The notes under the pieces were generated by a model. It ran no database searches. It saw only the letters and a list, made by a program, of their open reading frames with translations, and had not been told where the DNA came from. Position numbers and translations under genes: made by a program. Shown one piece after another: positions 41,254-52,800 of a DNA stretch of 64,000 bases. This stretch comes from Channallabes apus (Eukaryota > Chordata > Actinopteri > Siluriformes > Clariidae). The stretch is taken from the NCBI GenBank assembly GCA_030522415.1, contig CM060115.1, positions 7,661,579 to 7,725,578 on the forward strand, given 5' to 3'. The stretch's first letter is position 1, and each line of letters starts with the position of its first letter.

Positions 41254-41351
41254 TCACACATGCACAACAATGACTGGGAAGACAGTAGCCTTAAAATCAT
41301 CTGAAAGGGTGAGCTCAGGGTGGGATGTGTTTGGGTCCAAAATCACAGAGC
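41254..41351 (-). CDS. TRIM-A truncated PRY exon
   Basis: Acceptor tctctgcag precedes 41351. The frame encodes SSVILDPNTSHPELTLSDDF and then foreign sequence to a TGA at 41256-41254. The family motif LSEDLTSV is broken after LSDD. Confidence 0.75.
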
Positions 41352-41426
41352 CTGCAGAGAGAAATGTAAACATTTAAGATCCAAGAATGATTGCACAACA
41401 GATTTTTTATTTGTTTGGAAACTCAC

Positions 41427-41545
41427 TGTACTGAACAACTTCCAGCATCTTTTCCCACAGTCTGAATTGCAGGTTCACCAGGTGCTTTGCTTCATTAATC
41501 AGTGATTCTGGAAACATCTGTGGCTCTTGAAAGGAGCTCTGAGCT
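41427..41545 (-). CDS. TRIM-A exon 5 (119 bp)
   Basis: The acceptor ataaagcag is weak; the donor TACA|GTGAGT is canonical. Read in the family phase it encodes FQEPQMFPESLINEAKHLVN and LQFRLWEKMLEVVQY, matching TRIM-C and TRIM-B in length and pattern. Confidence 0.75.
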
Positions 41546-41570
41546 CTGCTTTATGGGTTCTTTAAGGAAT

Positions 41571-41593
41571 GATTTTGCTAATGCTCTTAAGCT
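41571..41593 (-). pseudogene. TRIM-A 23-bp exon remnant
   Basis: A strong acceptor (tttccttttacag) is followed by 23 bp in the expected phase. There is ATTCCT instead of a GT donor, and only 25 bp separate it from exon 5. Reading straight through shifts frame and meets TAA. The intron appears to have been deleted. Confidence 0.45.
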
Positions 41594-41824
41594 CTGTAAA
41601 AGGAAAAATCCAGACATACCAGTCAAAAATATGCATCATATGCATCACAGTTTATTCATTATTCCTATTTTCCTGCTATTATAACATTATAATTCCATCC
41701 CATCCTTCTAGGAACCTCTGTAGTCAAACTAGGGACCTTGGAAGCCAGTGGTGACCATTACATTTATGCCATCTTTATTCCCATCTTTTACAACCGTCAT
41801 AGGACCTCTGGTCAACATTCACAT

Positions 41825-42035
41825 GCACATTCATAAACTACTAATTGGGAACACCAATTAGCTTAACCTGCATGTCTTTGGACTGTGGGAGGAACCCGGA
41901 GAACCTGGAGGAAACCAACCAAGCATGGGGAGAAAATGCAAACTTCAAGCAAACACACCCAACGCAGGAATCAAACCCATGACCTGCAGGTGCAAGGTGA
42001 CAGTACTAACCATTAACCCACCGTACCACCTACAT
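41825..42035 (-). mobile_element. SINE fragment in TRIM-A intron
   Basis: It contains ggactgtgggaggaacccgg, aagcatggggagaaaatgca and gtgcaaggtgacagtactaa, the head and body of the Mermaid/DANA-like family on the minus strand. The tail part is missing. Confidence 0.7.
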
Positions 42036-42162
42036 TATAATTAATTAAAACTATTAAATTATGCAGTTATAAACAGTTTTAAACATATACAGTATGAACC
42101 CTTGAAGATTTGAGCTCCTTATGCTAAGTTCTCACATGCTAAGGTCTAGGCCCGTTATCTAC

Positions 42163-42393
42163 CTGCATAATCGTCAGACTCTCACTTCCTAAGTCATCTT
42201 TCGCCATTTTGAGGATAGAGTATAAATACAATATCCAAATATTTATCTCTTCAATCTTCTGTTTCGTCATCACACTCTTCTGCTCCTCTTCCTGTCTCAG
42301 AGCAGCTAATCTGGAGGCTTCTTCATCTTGAAGAAACTGGTGAAGCTTTTCAAACTGCTTCTTTATCTGCTGCTCTGTTTTCTTGGTCTGATA
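42163..42393 (-). CDS. TRIM-A exon 3 (231 bp, coiled coil)
   Basis: Acceptor cattttag, donor ATGCAG|GTAGAT, 231 bp as in TRIM-B. It starts YQTKKTEQQIKKQFEKLHQF. The second half (INIWILYLYSILKMAK) is unusually hydrophobic and has lost the coiled-coil pattern kept in TRIM-B, another hint of relaxed constraint. Confidence 0.8.
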
Positions 42394-42437
42394 CTAAAAT
42401 GAAGAGATTTTTACGTTAAGTACTATACATAATTTTT

Positions 42438-42438
<1 letters not shown>

Positions 42439-42480
<42 letters not shown>

Positions 42481-42481
42481 T
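42439..42481. repeat. (AAT)n microsatellite
   Basis: A pure AAT trinucleotide run 24 bp from the TRIM-A exon 2 donor, within the intron. Confidence 0.9.
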
Positions 42482-42504
42482 ATTTTAGAAATACATCTTC
42501 TCAC

Positions 42505-42600
42505 CTTTATACATTTTCCAGTTTGTTCATAATTTGACTTGAGCTTCTTGAGGACCTGACACTTGTCCTGTAATTGTCGGAGTGATGATTTAAGATCCCT
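42505..42600 (-). CDS. TRIM-A exon 2 (96 bp, coiled coil)
   Basis: Acceptor tattccag, donor ATAAAG|GTGAGA, exactly 96 bp as in class-IV TRIM genes. It encodes RDLKSSLRQLQDKCQVLKKL and so on, heptad-like and Lys/Gln/Leu-rich. Confidence 0.85.
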
Positions 42601-43914
42601 CTGGAATAAATAGGCATTGTAAACTTAGTTCATTCAAGCCAAAAAATAAATAAATAAATAAAATCGTATTCAATTTCCTGAACATTTTGACAACCAAAGC
42701 TATATAAGCCTATTCGCAAATTACATTATAATTTCTACAACCAACAAATTAAGATATAGAAGTAGCATTTCATAGCACTAATATACAGTAAGTCAAAATT
42801 CAGAATTGGGGGCTTAAGTTTACAAGGGTGCTTTAGTATTTATTTAAGGAGCGTTACGTGTAGGGTATTGGCATTGGTCTATTTGATGTGAGAAAGTGTT
42901 GGAGACAGATTTATGTTTTAATTTTTACAACACGCAAAACCAACTAGATTAATGAAACGAGCAAAACGAAAACTAGAAGAACACAACATGGAACACAACA
43001 GGTTACATGTTCTTCTTGTTCCAGCAAGGCAGCTGTGGCCTCCCACTCTCTTTCTCCCTCTTCCAGTAGTTAATGATGTTATTTATTCTAATTAACTAAC
43101 AATTTGACTGTCACTAGTTGTGATAACCTTAAAAGATCCAAATCCAAACATTTGTAAAAAAAAAAAAAAAAAAAAGTTTGAAGAATTTTTATGGAAAATT
43201 TATTATTTTTAGGAACAATATATTTGTCAATTCCTCTGACTTAAATGAAGATCAGATTACAATATATAGCACATTAATGCAGAAAACCTTGAAATTCCAA
43301 AAGGTTCCACTGTATTGTACCCACTAAAATGCAACTTATATCATGTGTTTTTTTCTTGATTTTTGATTGATATTCTGTCTCCATCATTTAAAATAAACCT
43401 ATTATAAAAAAATTATAGACCCTTCGTTTCTTTGTAAGTGGTCAAACTTACAAAATCTACAGGGATCAAATAATTATTTCCCTCACTTTAATTGATAATC
43501 AGCGTTATTCATTTCACATTTTAGTGGCTGATCGGTGTGTAATGCATTTTGTGCAAACAAAAAAAATATTGATTTCAAAGGAATGTTAAATTAATAATTT
43601 TCCAGTGTTAACATCATAAAACAAATTAAATCATGACATATTGTATAGTTAATAATGCTCCTCAGACAAGAAAATATTGTTCACATACTGTACAAGGTCA
43701 AAATCACTCTGACACACACACCTGTTCTTGGTACACACTAACCATGCCCATAACACCATCACGACCTATAGTTTACCCGAGACCCGAATACAGATTAGCA
43801 AACACTCAGTAATAAATCACTACATGTGTAACTCAACTCAGAATGTATCCTTTAAATAGAGTACACGCTTTTTCATCTTAATAACATTTCTGCAACCACT
43901 TTCACTTGTCTCAC
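42601..43914. other. TRIM-A intron 1 with transposon ends
   Basis: It includes a fragment related to the right terminus of the 57343 element (43200-43325: tgaagatcagattacaatat, cttgaaattccaaaaggttc) and a Tc1-like terminus at about 43425-43495 (gggatcaaataattatttcc ctcac). The remainder is AT-rich and unrecognised. Confidence 0.5.
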
Positions 43915-44286
43915 CTTATGGTCATGTGCCGCAATATCTATAGTGCAACATTTATGATTTTCATGTTTTTTTGAGGTGTGACACACTGCACACAGCAGCT
44001 GTTCATCTTCCAGGCAGAAGAGGCTGAATTTCTCATTGTGTAAATTGCAGAGTGATGTAGAACGTGCTGAAGCTTTCTCATTCCTTTTTCTTTCTTCACG
44101 ATTCCACAGAGTAGCCATTTGCTCTCTACAAACAGGACATTCCAGAGACCTTGTGCACTTCCAGTGCTGCTCGAAACAGATTCTGCAGATAGTGTGTCTA
44201 CAAGACAGGGAAACTGGATCCTTCAAGATGTTGCAGCACGCGGTACAGGATGATTCTCTAGCAGAGAAAGGAAGCTGAGAATCCAT
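43915..44286 (-). CDS. TRIM-A exon 1 (RING and B-box)
   Basis: 124 codons from the ATG at 44286, beginning MDSQLPFSARESS; donor CATAAG|GTGAGA. An open frame extends nine codons upstream to a GTG, which is not a likely start. Cysteine/histidine spacing of the RING is identical to TRIM-B. All zinc ligands of RING and B-box2 are present. Confidence 0.85.
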
Positions 44287-44819
44287 TTGTGTATTTGACT
44301 CAGGTGAAAACACACAACTCTTCTTACTCTTGATACGGTGGTAATGTTGAAATCAAGCTCCTGGAGGCTGACCTGTTTTGGTCGTAAAATGAGCAGCCCC
44401 CATCTGCTAATGTGATCTTTAATATGTTCAGAGTTTATTTTCAGGTCAGTCAGGGTGTGTCAACCTGAGGGTATCATTTGCAAATCATCACACAACACAC
44501 ACTTGGTCCATATGAAATAAAGTATGTTTAATATAAATCAGATCGCAAGTTACAGTCATATGTATAATTATTTGTGCTAATACTTCATATAATGGCTTCT
44601 AATTGAACTCGATAGTTTTCAATTTAGTGTTTCTGTCTAAAGTGGTAATCAAGGCACAAGGCTTTAGCATAAGGCTTTAGCATAAGACTTTGTGATACCC
44701 AAAATAAAAACACTATAAGAGTGAGTGCATAATATAATGAATCAAATCTCTTTGCAAAAGTAGAAATAAGGTAGAAACTAACCTAAGAGTGAGTAAGGGA
44801 CTTTTTGGCACTGGCCCAC

Positions 44820-45138
44820 ACTGAAATTTGGTTCGCCTCCTATTGAAATTTAATGTCAGAAACAGAACACCACTTGGACATTACAGGAGCTCAGCTGGGA
44901 GTTATTGCCACATCCTCTGTATAGTCCTTACCTCACTCCAAGCCATTTTCACATGTTTGAAAAAGCTATTAAAGCTCCTGGGAGGCCAGCATTTTAGATG
45001 TACTGTAAAGCAATCGGGAATCCGATCATGGCATACTGAGAATTTTTTATTACCTTGATGGTATCCAGTATGCAGTAGTGAAACACTGGGATAAGTTCAT
45101 CAGTGTAGTAGGGGATTATACAGAAAAATTTAATAAAA

Positions 45139-45140
<2 letters not shown>
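44820..45140 (+). mobile_element. Mariner-like transposase fragment
   Basis: Shifting plus-strand frames give SPYLTPSHFHMFEKAIKAPG-like and KHWDKFISVVGDYTEKFNKM, the C-terminal part of a mariner transposase (family pattern RWDKC...GDYVEK). It is heavily frameshifted and ends at the AT microsatellite. Confidence 0.6.

Positions 45141-45141
<1 letters not shown>

Positions 45142-45206
<65 letters not shown>
45142..45206. repeat. (AT)n microsatellite, 65 bp
   Basis: A pure AT run. Confidence 0.9.
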
Positions 45207-45967
<761 letters not shown>

Positions 45968-46009
45968 ATGAGAGCAAAGACAAGCGCAAAAAAAAAGGGA
46001 ACTACTCTC

Positions 46010-46080
46010 AGTTAATTAAACTTTTTAAAGCAGCTGGTGCCAAGAGGAGTCATAAATTAAGGTTAAAGGAAGTTTAATGT
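46010..46080 (-). repeat. Inverted short copy of the 58060/59345 repeat
   Basis: Read on the minus strand it gives agacattaaacttcctttaa ccttaatttatgactcctct and then tggcaccagctgctttaaa, matching 58318-58365 and 59775-59830. Confidence 0.6.
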
Positions 46081-46299
46081 CTATTTATTTTATATTGTAC
46101 TTTATCTACATGTCTTTTCTAAATGTTTTGATTGTTTTATATTCTAAAAATACTATTATAATGTTATAAAATGTATATTATAAATTTTTTTGTGTTTTTG
46201 TTTGTGCTAGATACCACCGCAGGTATATTTCAGACATGTGGGAAACAAGGTTGTACCTTTTGCTCAGAAGCTGCTTCATCACTATGGAGGCAGATCGGT

Positions 46300-46520
46300 C
46301 TCATAAATTATTCACACAAACGACACGATGTTCACATGCGTAAAAGCCAATTCACGTGCACGAAAAAAAAAATATTCACAAAAAAACATTCACGTGCATA
46401 AAAAATATACATATTCATAATATACAATTCACATATGTACAACTGTGTAAAAATTTTTGAATGTTTAAAATTGTGAAAATGTGAAAATCGACTTACGTGT
46501 GTGAATATCGCTGGATTTGT
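46300..46520. repeat. Degenerate ATTCAC(GTG) motif array
   Basis: The hexamer attcac or gttcac recurs at about 46309, 46329, 46349, 46375, 46389 and 46427, several followed by gtgca, and gtgaat occurs in reverse at about 46499. No regular period is evident. It may be part of an unrecognised transposon. Confidence 0.4.
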
Positions 46521-47099
46521 GTGTGTGTTTTTGAGACTTTCCTAACACCAACTTGCCAAAAAAAGTCTCAAAAATACGCCACTCGTACTCTTTAGCCAAT
46601 CAGATGTGACCTCACCATTCAACCAATCACAGCCCTGCAGGAGCGCTCGAGTAGCTCAACTTTGTACACCTGTTGCGCAGTCGGAGTTAATTACAACGGA
46701 AATCAAGTTTTACCGACTCAAACCAAGAACAGGATGCACGTCTAAGTTATTACTTTATTTCATAATGTTTAATTAACGAACTTCGCCGAAAATAACGCAG
46801 TAATAACACACTTCACCTTCATTACATGTTTCTCAGTTTTTCTCAATTTAGGAATCTCTCCAGCAGTACATTCTTTAATGACAGTTTCAGTGCTTTAGAA
46901 ATCCTCAACAAACTAGCTCTTATTTAAGTTTCTTGTTCACTAATCTAAGGTTCCTCAAGTTTTAATGTTGATTTTTTTTTTTAAATCAGGGTTTGCAAAG
47001 TCTTCTCAACGAACACTTGGTACTTCCACTGCTACAGAGGAAAGAGGAAGAACTGTGACACGATCAGAGTATGACATGACAGAATCCCTCACTTCACTG

Positions 47100-47185
47100 G
47101 TCACTACATTTACATTTAGGCATTTGGCAGACGCTCTTACCCAGAGCGAATTACAAAAAGTGCGTTAAAGTTTACATCACTGGTG
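47100..47185 (-). mobile_element. LINE2-type SINE tail
   Basis: On the plus strand it reads ttacatttaggcatttggca gacgctctta, the complement of the tail of the SINE at 32867. Confidence 0.55.
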
Positions 47186-47274
47186 GATACATACTTACAC
47201 TGGGTTAACTAGGTTAATAACTAAGTGCCATTAGTCCAACACAACTGGGAAGAGGTTTTTCTTTTTTTGTGGGG

Positions 47275-47460
47275 TGGGGGGATTAGTCCAGTACTGGAGA
47301 AATGTGTCTGGAGTCGTCATTTAAAGATAGTCAAAGTCTCTGCTGTACGGACATCTAGAGGAAGTTCATTCCACCACCTAGGTGCCAGAACAGAAAAGAG
47401 CCTGGATGAATGCCGCCCTCGAACCCTGAGAGATGGTGGGATGAGGCGAGCAGTGCACTA
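47275..47460 (+). repeat. Unclassified interspersed repeat, copy 3
   Basis: Nearly identical to 29690-29895 from agtactggagaaa through ggtgggatgaggcgagcagt. Both copies end in the same place, so the 3' boundary after gcagtgc is probably the element end. Confidence 0.75.
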
Positions 47461-48129
47461 ATGGGGCAGAAAGTACAGGCTCAACGTACAGTACAAGTAC
47501 ATGAATTAGTATGTGTTAAGCTTATTTAAATTATTTTGTTGTTATATTTGTTCACATTTGTTTGCATTTAATCAGAAATAGTGATGCACCCCTTTCATTG
47601 TGGTTTTTCATATAAGGTTATCGATCACTCCAGTTGAATGCATGTCACATGCACATCACTCCAGTCACGTGCATGTTATTTCACTTTAACACTGCAACAT
47701 TAAAATATACAGAACCTGAGCTATGCAGGGTAAGGTGTATGGCTAGTGATAGGGGCATCGTGTGCGTGTTCGTGCTGAACACATGGCATTATTTTCAGAA
47801 TCTCACTCCAAGCTTTTATGAATAGTTGGCATCTCGGATTTTGAACTTGGACTGAGATATACAGTACGTACAGTATGGATATACTTCAGGTTTTGTCTGC
47901 TAAACACAACTTAGTGTTATCTTTGAGATGCTTTAATCATGATTGATATATGCTGGATATTCAAAGTTTCTTATGTCAGTAAATACAAAGGGCATAATAA
48001 ACGGTCAATAAATATATGTGCAATATTGTGTACAATACCACTGTGCAATATACTGTATAATACCACAGACTTCAGATATTTATGTAACTTATTTAAAAGT
48101 ATCTCACATCGTACTCCATTTGATGTCAA
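47461..48129. other. Intergenic between TRIM-A and TRIM-B, no feature seen
   Basis: AT-rich sequence; no recognised family apart from neighbours listed separately. Confidence 0.5.
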
Positions 48130-48149
48130 CCATTTAAAAAATGTTTTTT

Positions 48150-48290
48150 TTTTTTTTTTTTTGCGTCATGCTGTTTTTGTCTTATCATTTGTATTTTTTG
48201 TTCTGGAAGCTCCGTCACTAAAACAAATTCCTTATACGTGCAAGCGTACTTGGCAATAAAACTCTTTCTGATTCTGATTCTGATAAAAAA
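48150..48290 (+). mobile_element. LINE 3' end with tandem tail
   Basis: A polyadenylation hexamer (ggcaataaaactc) followed by tctgattctgattctgat, a short tandem repeat tail typical of certain fish non-LTR elements (Rex6/Dong-like). Only the end is recognisable. Confidence 0.45.
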
Positions 48291-49274
48291 AGAGCATAAA
48301 ATGCGTACGATATGACTTAAAGAAAGACATAAATGTTTGTAAAATTAAGAAGTTTTATTTGGGAGAATATAGCCTGTCTGCATTTTAAAACAAATTCACC
48401 AAAGTGTAGCAAATAGACGACACAGTGACACAGAAACCCATTGGCGTGCGACACAAACACACCAACACAAGTATAAACGCTCACAATACCATAGGCCACT
48501 TGTGTAGTTTGGAAAAATTTGATTGTAATAGGTATATCAGCATGGTTACCCTTATGGCTGATTTATGCTTCTGCATTTATGGTGTGTCTGCTCCCTCCAC
48601 AATCCTGTCGTTTTAATTGATTCTGTTAATGTTTATGACTGTACAACTTCTTAATCAAAAATAAATAAATAAATAAATTGAATTACATGCTAGGTAATAG
48701 TGGACTAGTCCTCAAAATACTCAGGCAGCCCATACAGGATGATAACATTATTGCCAGGGTATCTAGTATGTGCTGACATTGTAAGTTATGGTGTATTTTA
48801 TAAGTATATTAATTTTGGATCTCTACGGCTTTATACTCCTGATTGATTTTTCAGAAATACTCATATTGATTAAAAAAAAATATATAAAAGATTCTGCAAT
48901 ACAGTACACTTCCATGTCCCATCAGAATGAAAAAATATGGCATTATATTTCCCACATGACAGAGATAAATTACATATCTTATATGTCCGTTAGAGGAAAT
49001 GATGAGGACAAAACATTTTAAAGTATAACAGCATCATGTCTACATGTGAATAAACACTGTAATGACCTGTTATGCAGTTCCGTCACTCGCTAGCCATGAA
49101 AGATACAAACAGCAAAACAAAACTGCGTGACTTCATTTTTACCACCTCCTACACAGACTTTGTCTTGTCTACATTATAATTTTTCCTTCCAGCGTCACAA
49201 AACATTTCAAACTGTCCTCTGAAATAACAATTTTGTTTTTAATTAGCTTCAACTGAATGAGTGCATTACAATAT
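48291..49274. other. TRIM-B 3' flank
   Basis: This should hold the TRIM-B 3' UTR. A minus-strand AATAAA candidate lies at about 48352-48357 (tttatt on the plus strand), roughly 920 bp past the stop; whether it is used is unknown. Confidence 0.4.
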
Positions 49275-49873
49275 TTACTGTAGATGGAATTGTAAGTCAC
49301 TATTATTTACCACATCACTCAGCACCACAAGAGGCTGGAGGGGTATTATCTTCAGAGGATAGAAACTGCATGTGCTGTGGAAAAATGGAAAAACCTTCTC
49401 AGTGAACTGGTGTGAGAACATGTGCATGACAGTGTTACTGGCAGTATCTATGAACCACACTTCCCCCAAATCCATGTCCAGGCGAATTCTGACCACCTGG
49501 GGTTTGGCAGCCAAAGTCAAAGTAGTATGTTCTCCTGAAGGCGATCGAGCACAAAGCTTTTGATCATTGTACCCAATACTCCAAGCACCGCTGGGAAAAA
49601 CATTAGGTTTTTTTCTCTGCACGGTCTCAGTGGTCACACCAAGCATCCAGAAGGTGCTGTTTCCCACCTCAACATCCCAACAGTGTAGCCCTGAAGAGAA
49701 ACCTTCAGATCCCAGAACACATAAACTCCTAAACTGTCCAGGAGTGTCCAAAACTGGCGGTCTGTTCTTGTCAGCCTTGTCTTCATGGTCTTCATCAGTG
49801 TCTCTCATGCTGGTCAAATCCGGGGACAGGATGAGTTGTGAGTGAGCTGTGTTTGGATTCAGGATAACAGGAC
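49275..49873 (-). CDS. TRIM-B exon 6 (PRY-SPRY)
   Basis: Acceptor cctctcag before 49873; the stop codon ends at 49275. PRY signature VILNPNTAHSQLILSPDLTS; SPRY signatures LHCWDVEVGNSTFWMLGVTT, VRIRLDMDLGEVWFID and FTEKVFPFF. The C-terminal extension after the SPRY core (about 25 residues, ending SDLQFHLQ) is not part of the usual fold. Confidence 0.92.
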
Positions 49874-52800
49874 CTGAGAGGAGATATCACAATAAGTGTA
49901 AATCATTGAAATAAAAAAAGGTGTAGAAGGTTCTTTAAATGAACTGTCCCCATATCCATACATATAAATGTACAAACAAAATACAGACATTAAGTACAGG
50001 TATTGTCGGAATATCTTTTAACAAACAAATGGAGCACTTAAAAGCTAACATCATCATCATAATCAAAAGGGAAACGTGCACCAGGAACAAGGACGATGAA
50101 AAGACAAGACAGGATCTTAGGGAGGCTGCCAGGAGACCTCCAGCAACATTACAATGGCAGCTCTTGTATTTTCTACATCTGTCAATGGTGTACGGTGATT
50201 AAAATGACGCTCTTTGGTTTACTATGGTCAGGTGAGATCAGGGTTGATGTGTAGGGGCAAAATTCTGAAATACAAGACAGTTTATCACCCAAGAATGCAA
50301 CACCATTCACCACCAGCTTGGTGATGGCAGCTTTATGCTATTGGGCTGTGGTGACAGAGGGAATCATGGATAGTTACACATTTTTATCACCAAAAACAAT
50401 TATTTGGGGGTGGCACAAAATTAGCAAGCCACAATTAGTCAGCTGAAGTTGAAAAGGTAGCACCTTCCTTCAACTAGGTACAGTAATAATCCAAATCTCT
50501 GGAATGAATCGAAGATGGCTATGTAATTGAGAATATACATGGAATGTACAGTATAATCATGAAAGCTAAAGATGATTCCAATTATTACAGTTTGTGGAAT
50601 GTTATGTATTCAGTTAATAATAAAAATGCCAGCGCATTTACTGTAGGACTGGCCCATCATGCAGAGACAGCAGCCTATTGGTTTATCCTTTTTGTGCTGA
50701 TATTGTAAGGTGGGCTTAAAGTGGAGAAAGGAAATATCTTGTTCTGCCAATATAAAACCATTTTGTTCCTCCCCTCCCTTGACGGAAAAGCTACTGTATG
50801 CGATAGAAAGCTTGAAAGTTTTGAGGCGGATGCCACCAAATGTACAATGATTTCAACTGGAACTTGCAGGGAGGGAAGAATTTGCTAGTGTGTTTGTTGA
50901 ACAGCAGCGTTTATATACAGTGCATCATGGAAAGGTAATGTAATTAAAAAAAGTGATACTTATAGTATAGATTTGTTACTGATAACATTAAATATTTTAG
51001 ATATAAGATTATAGCTGATGAAAATAAAACAGACTGTATCTTTAAATATTAGGATTTTTAAAGAGCAAACAGATTTACAATATCAAAAAAAAAAAAAAAA
51101 AATTAAAAATAAATAAATAAAAACACTCCACCACGATATTGATATTTTTTATAATACATTGTATATTGGTACTGTGTCCTTCTGCTTCATTCTGTGTTCA
51201 GGGTCGAGGGGTGCCTGGAGTCTATCCCACGAGTCTTAGGGATAATTAGCCTAATCTTCAGGCCTTTGGACTGAGGAAGGAAACCAGACTACCTGGAGGA
51301 AACCCACCAAGCATGGGGAAAACATGCGCAAAGAAACAAGGATCAAACCTGGCCGGGATTCAAACTCTGACCATGGAGGTGCAAAGCGACAGTGCTAACC
51401 ACTACACCATCGTGCCACCCACAAGAACATTAGCATTCTCAAATAATCTAATTCCTAAAGATTGCATAAAAATGGTGTTTAGTTATGATGGCTTTAACAA
51501 CAATATTAATAATAAGACTCACTGTATTTAATGATGCTCTGCATTTTGTTCCAGAGTCTAAACTGCAGGTTTCCCACATACATTGCAACATCAATAACTT
51601 CGTTTGAAGCCACATTTGGATCGGAATCTTTGCATTCGGCTCTAAAATAAATAAATAAATAAATAAATAAATAAATAGACTTCTCCATTAATATATTTTT
51701 AGAATTCTTATGGTTAAAAACAGTATATTTGTAGATACAACCAAATATAGAGAGGTAGAGGTTTTAAATTCTGATGTTCCTCAAGTACAAATTATAATGA
51801 CAATTCACTTTAAATTCAAGGCTACTTTTACATGAAGAATGCATGGGAAAAAAAAGAAAAGCAAATCAAATCCAACTCACTTTGCCAAATTCCTGTCAAA
51901 GTTCTGTTTTGAAAAAAAAAGGACACATTTGGAATTAAAAATCAACTTGGGATAAAATATGCAATGCACAAATGTACAGGATAAATGGTTTTAAACATCT
52001 TATTGAACATCAGAATGGATATAGAAGAAGCAAGCCTAACCTTCAGGAACTTGATGTCTTCAGATTCAAATTCTTTGTGTATATTTTTAATAGTGTCTGA
52101 CAGTGATAGTATCTCTTCATTCATCTTTTTTATTTTGCTTTCCAGACTCTTTGTTTTCTCCTGCTCCTCCTTCTTTAACCGAGTAATCATGGCTCGATTC
52201 TCCTTGTGTAGAAACTGAAGAAGTTTCTTAAACTCCACCTTTATCTGATTCCTTATGTACTCTGCCTGTTTCTGACATGATGGACACAAGGGCCAGTAAA
52301 TCAGATCTTATCGTTTTGATTCATATACATTCACATGCTTTGCAACAATGTCAATTGTTAAAAGTGATATACAAATAAAATGTAATTAAATTGATTCAAT
52401 ATAAGCAGAACAATTTTTTTTTTGTTGAAACATTGCCTTATCCAAAAACAAATAGCATATAACCTTAATGCAAACGACTTATAAAATAATCTGAAACAAG
52501 TTAATAACTGTCATTATTGGATGCTTTTTGCATTATTGACAGGATTTCTACCATAGCCAAATTTACTGGTCGGATCACTTTGATGAACAATTTATATTTT
52601 GATTAATTATGAATATAGTTAAATTATAACTTATCAGATCCGACCACAACCTATTAAAGTAGGCTAGACATTCTCACCTTTATGTGGTCTACATTTTTAT
52701 GACAATGAAACTGGGCATCTTGAAGGCTCTTTCTTTTTATTTTTAAGGTATTCACTGCACTGGTAAGAATATCCTACAATCAGAAATATTATTCATTATT

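Larger units (their letters stand above)
41254..44286 (-). pseudogene. TRIM-A: A33/TRIM35-like TRIM gene lacking SPRY, probably broken
   Basis: Recovered exons are 44286-43915, 42600-42505, 42393-42163, 41545-41427 and 41351-41254; the 23-bp exon is doubtful (41593-41571). They encode RING (C14, C17, C29, H31, C34, C37, C50, C53), a B-box (C80, H83, C91, D94, C99, C102, H108, H111), a coiled coil, and only about 22 residues of PRY (VILDPNTSHPELTLSDD) before mariner-derived sequence and a TGA. Intact relatives TRIM-B and TRIM-C carry about 180 residues of PRY-SPRY. The 23-bp exon candidate has no GT donor. The early exons are undamaged, so loss of function is either recent or the gene works without SPRY. 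Confidence 0.75.

Noticed and set aside
44287..44313. N-terminal extension of TRIM-A to a GTG codon
   Set aside because: A GTG start is unlikely in a vertebrate gene when an ATG follows nine codons later at the position expected for the RING domain.
45142..45206. Open frames encoding IYIYIY repeats
   Set aside because: Translation of a pure AT microsatellite.
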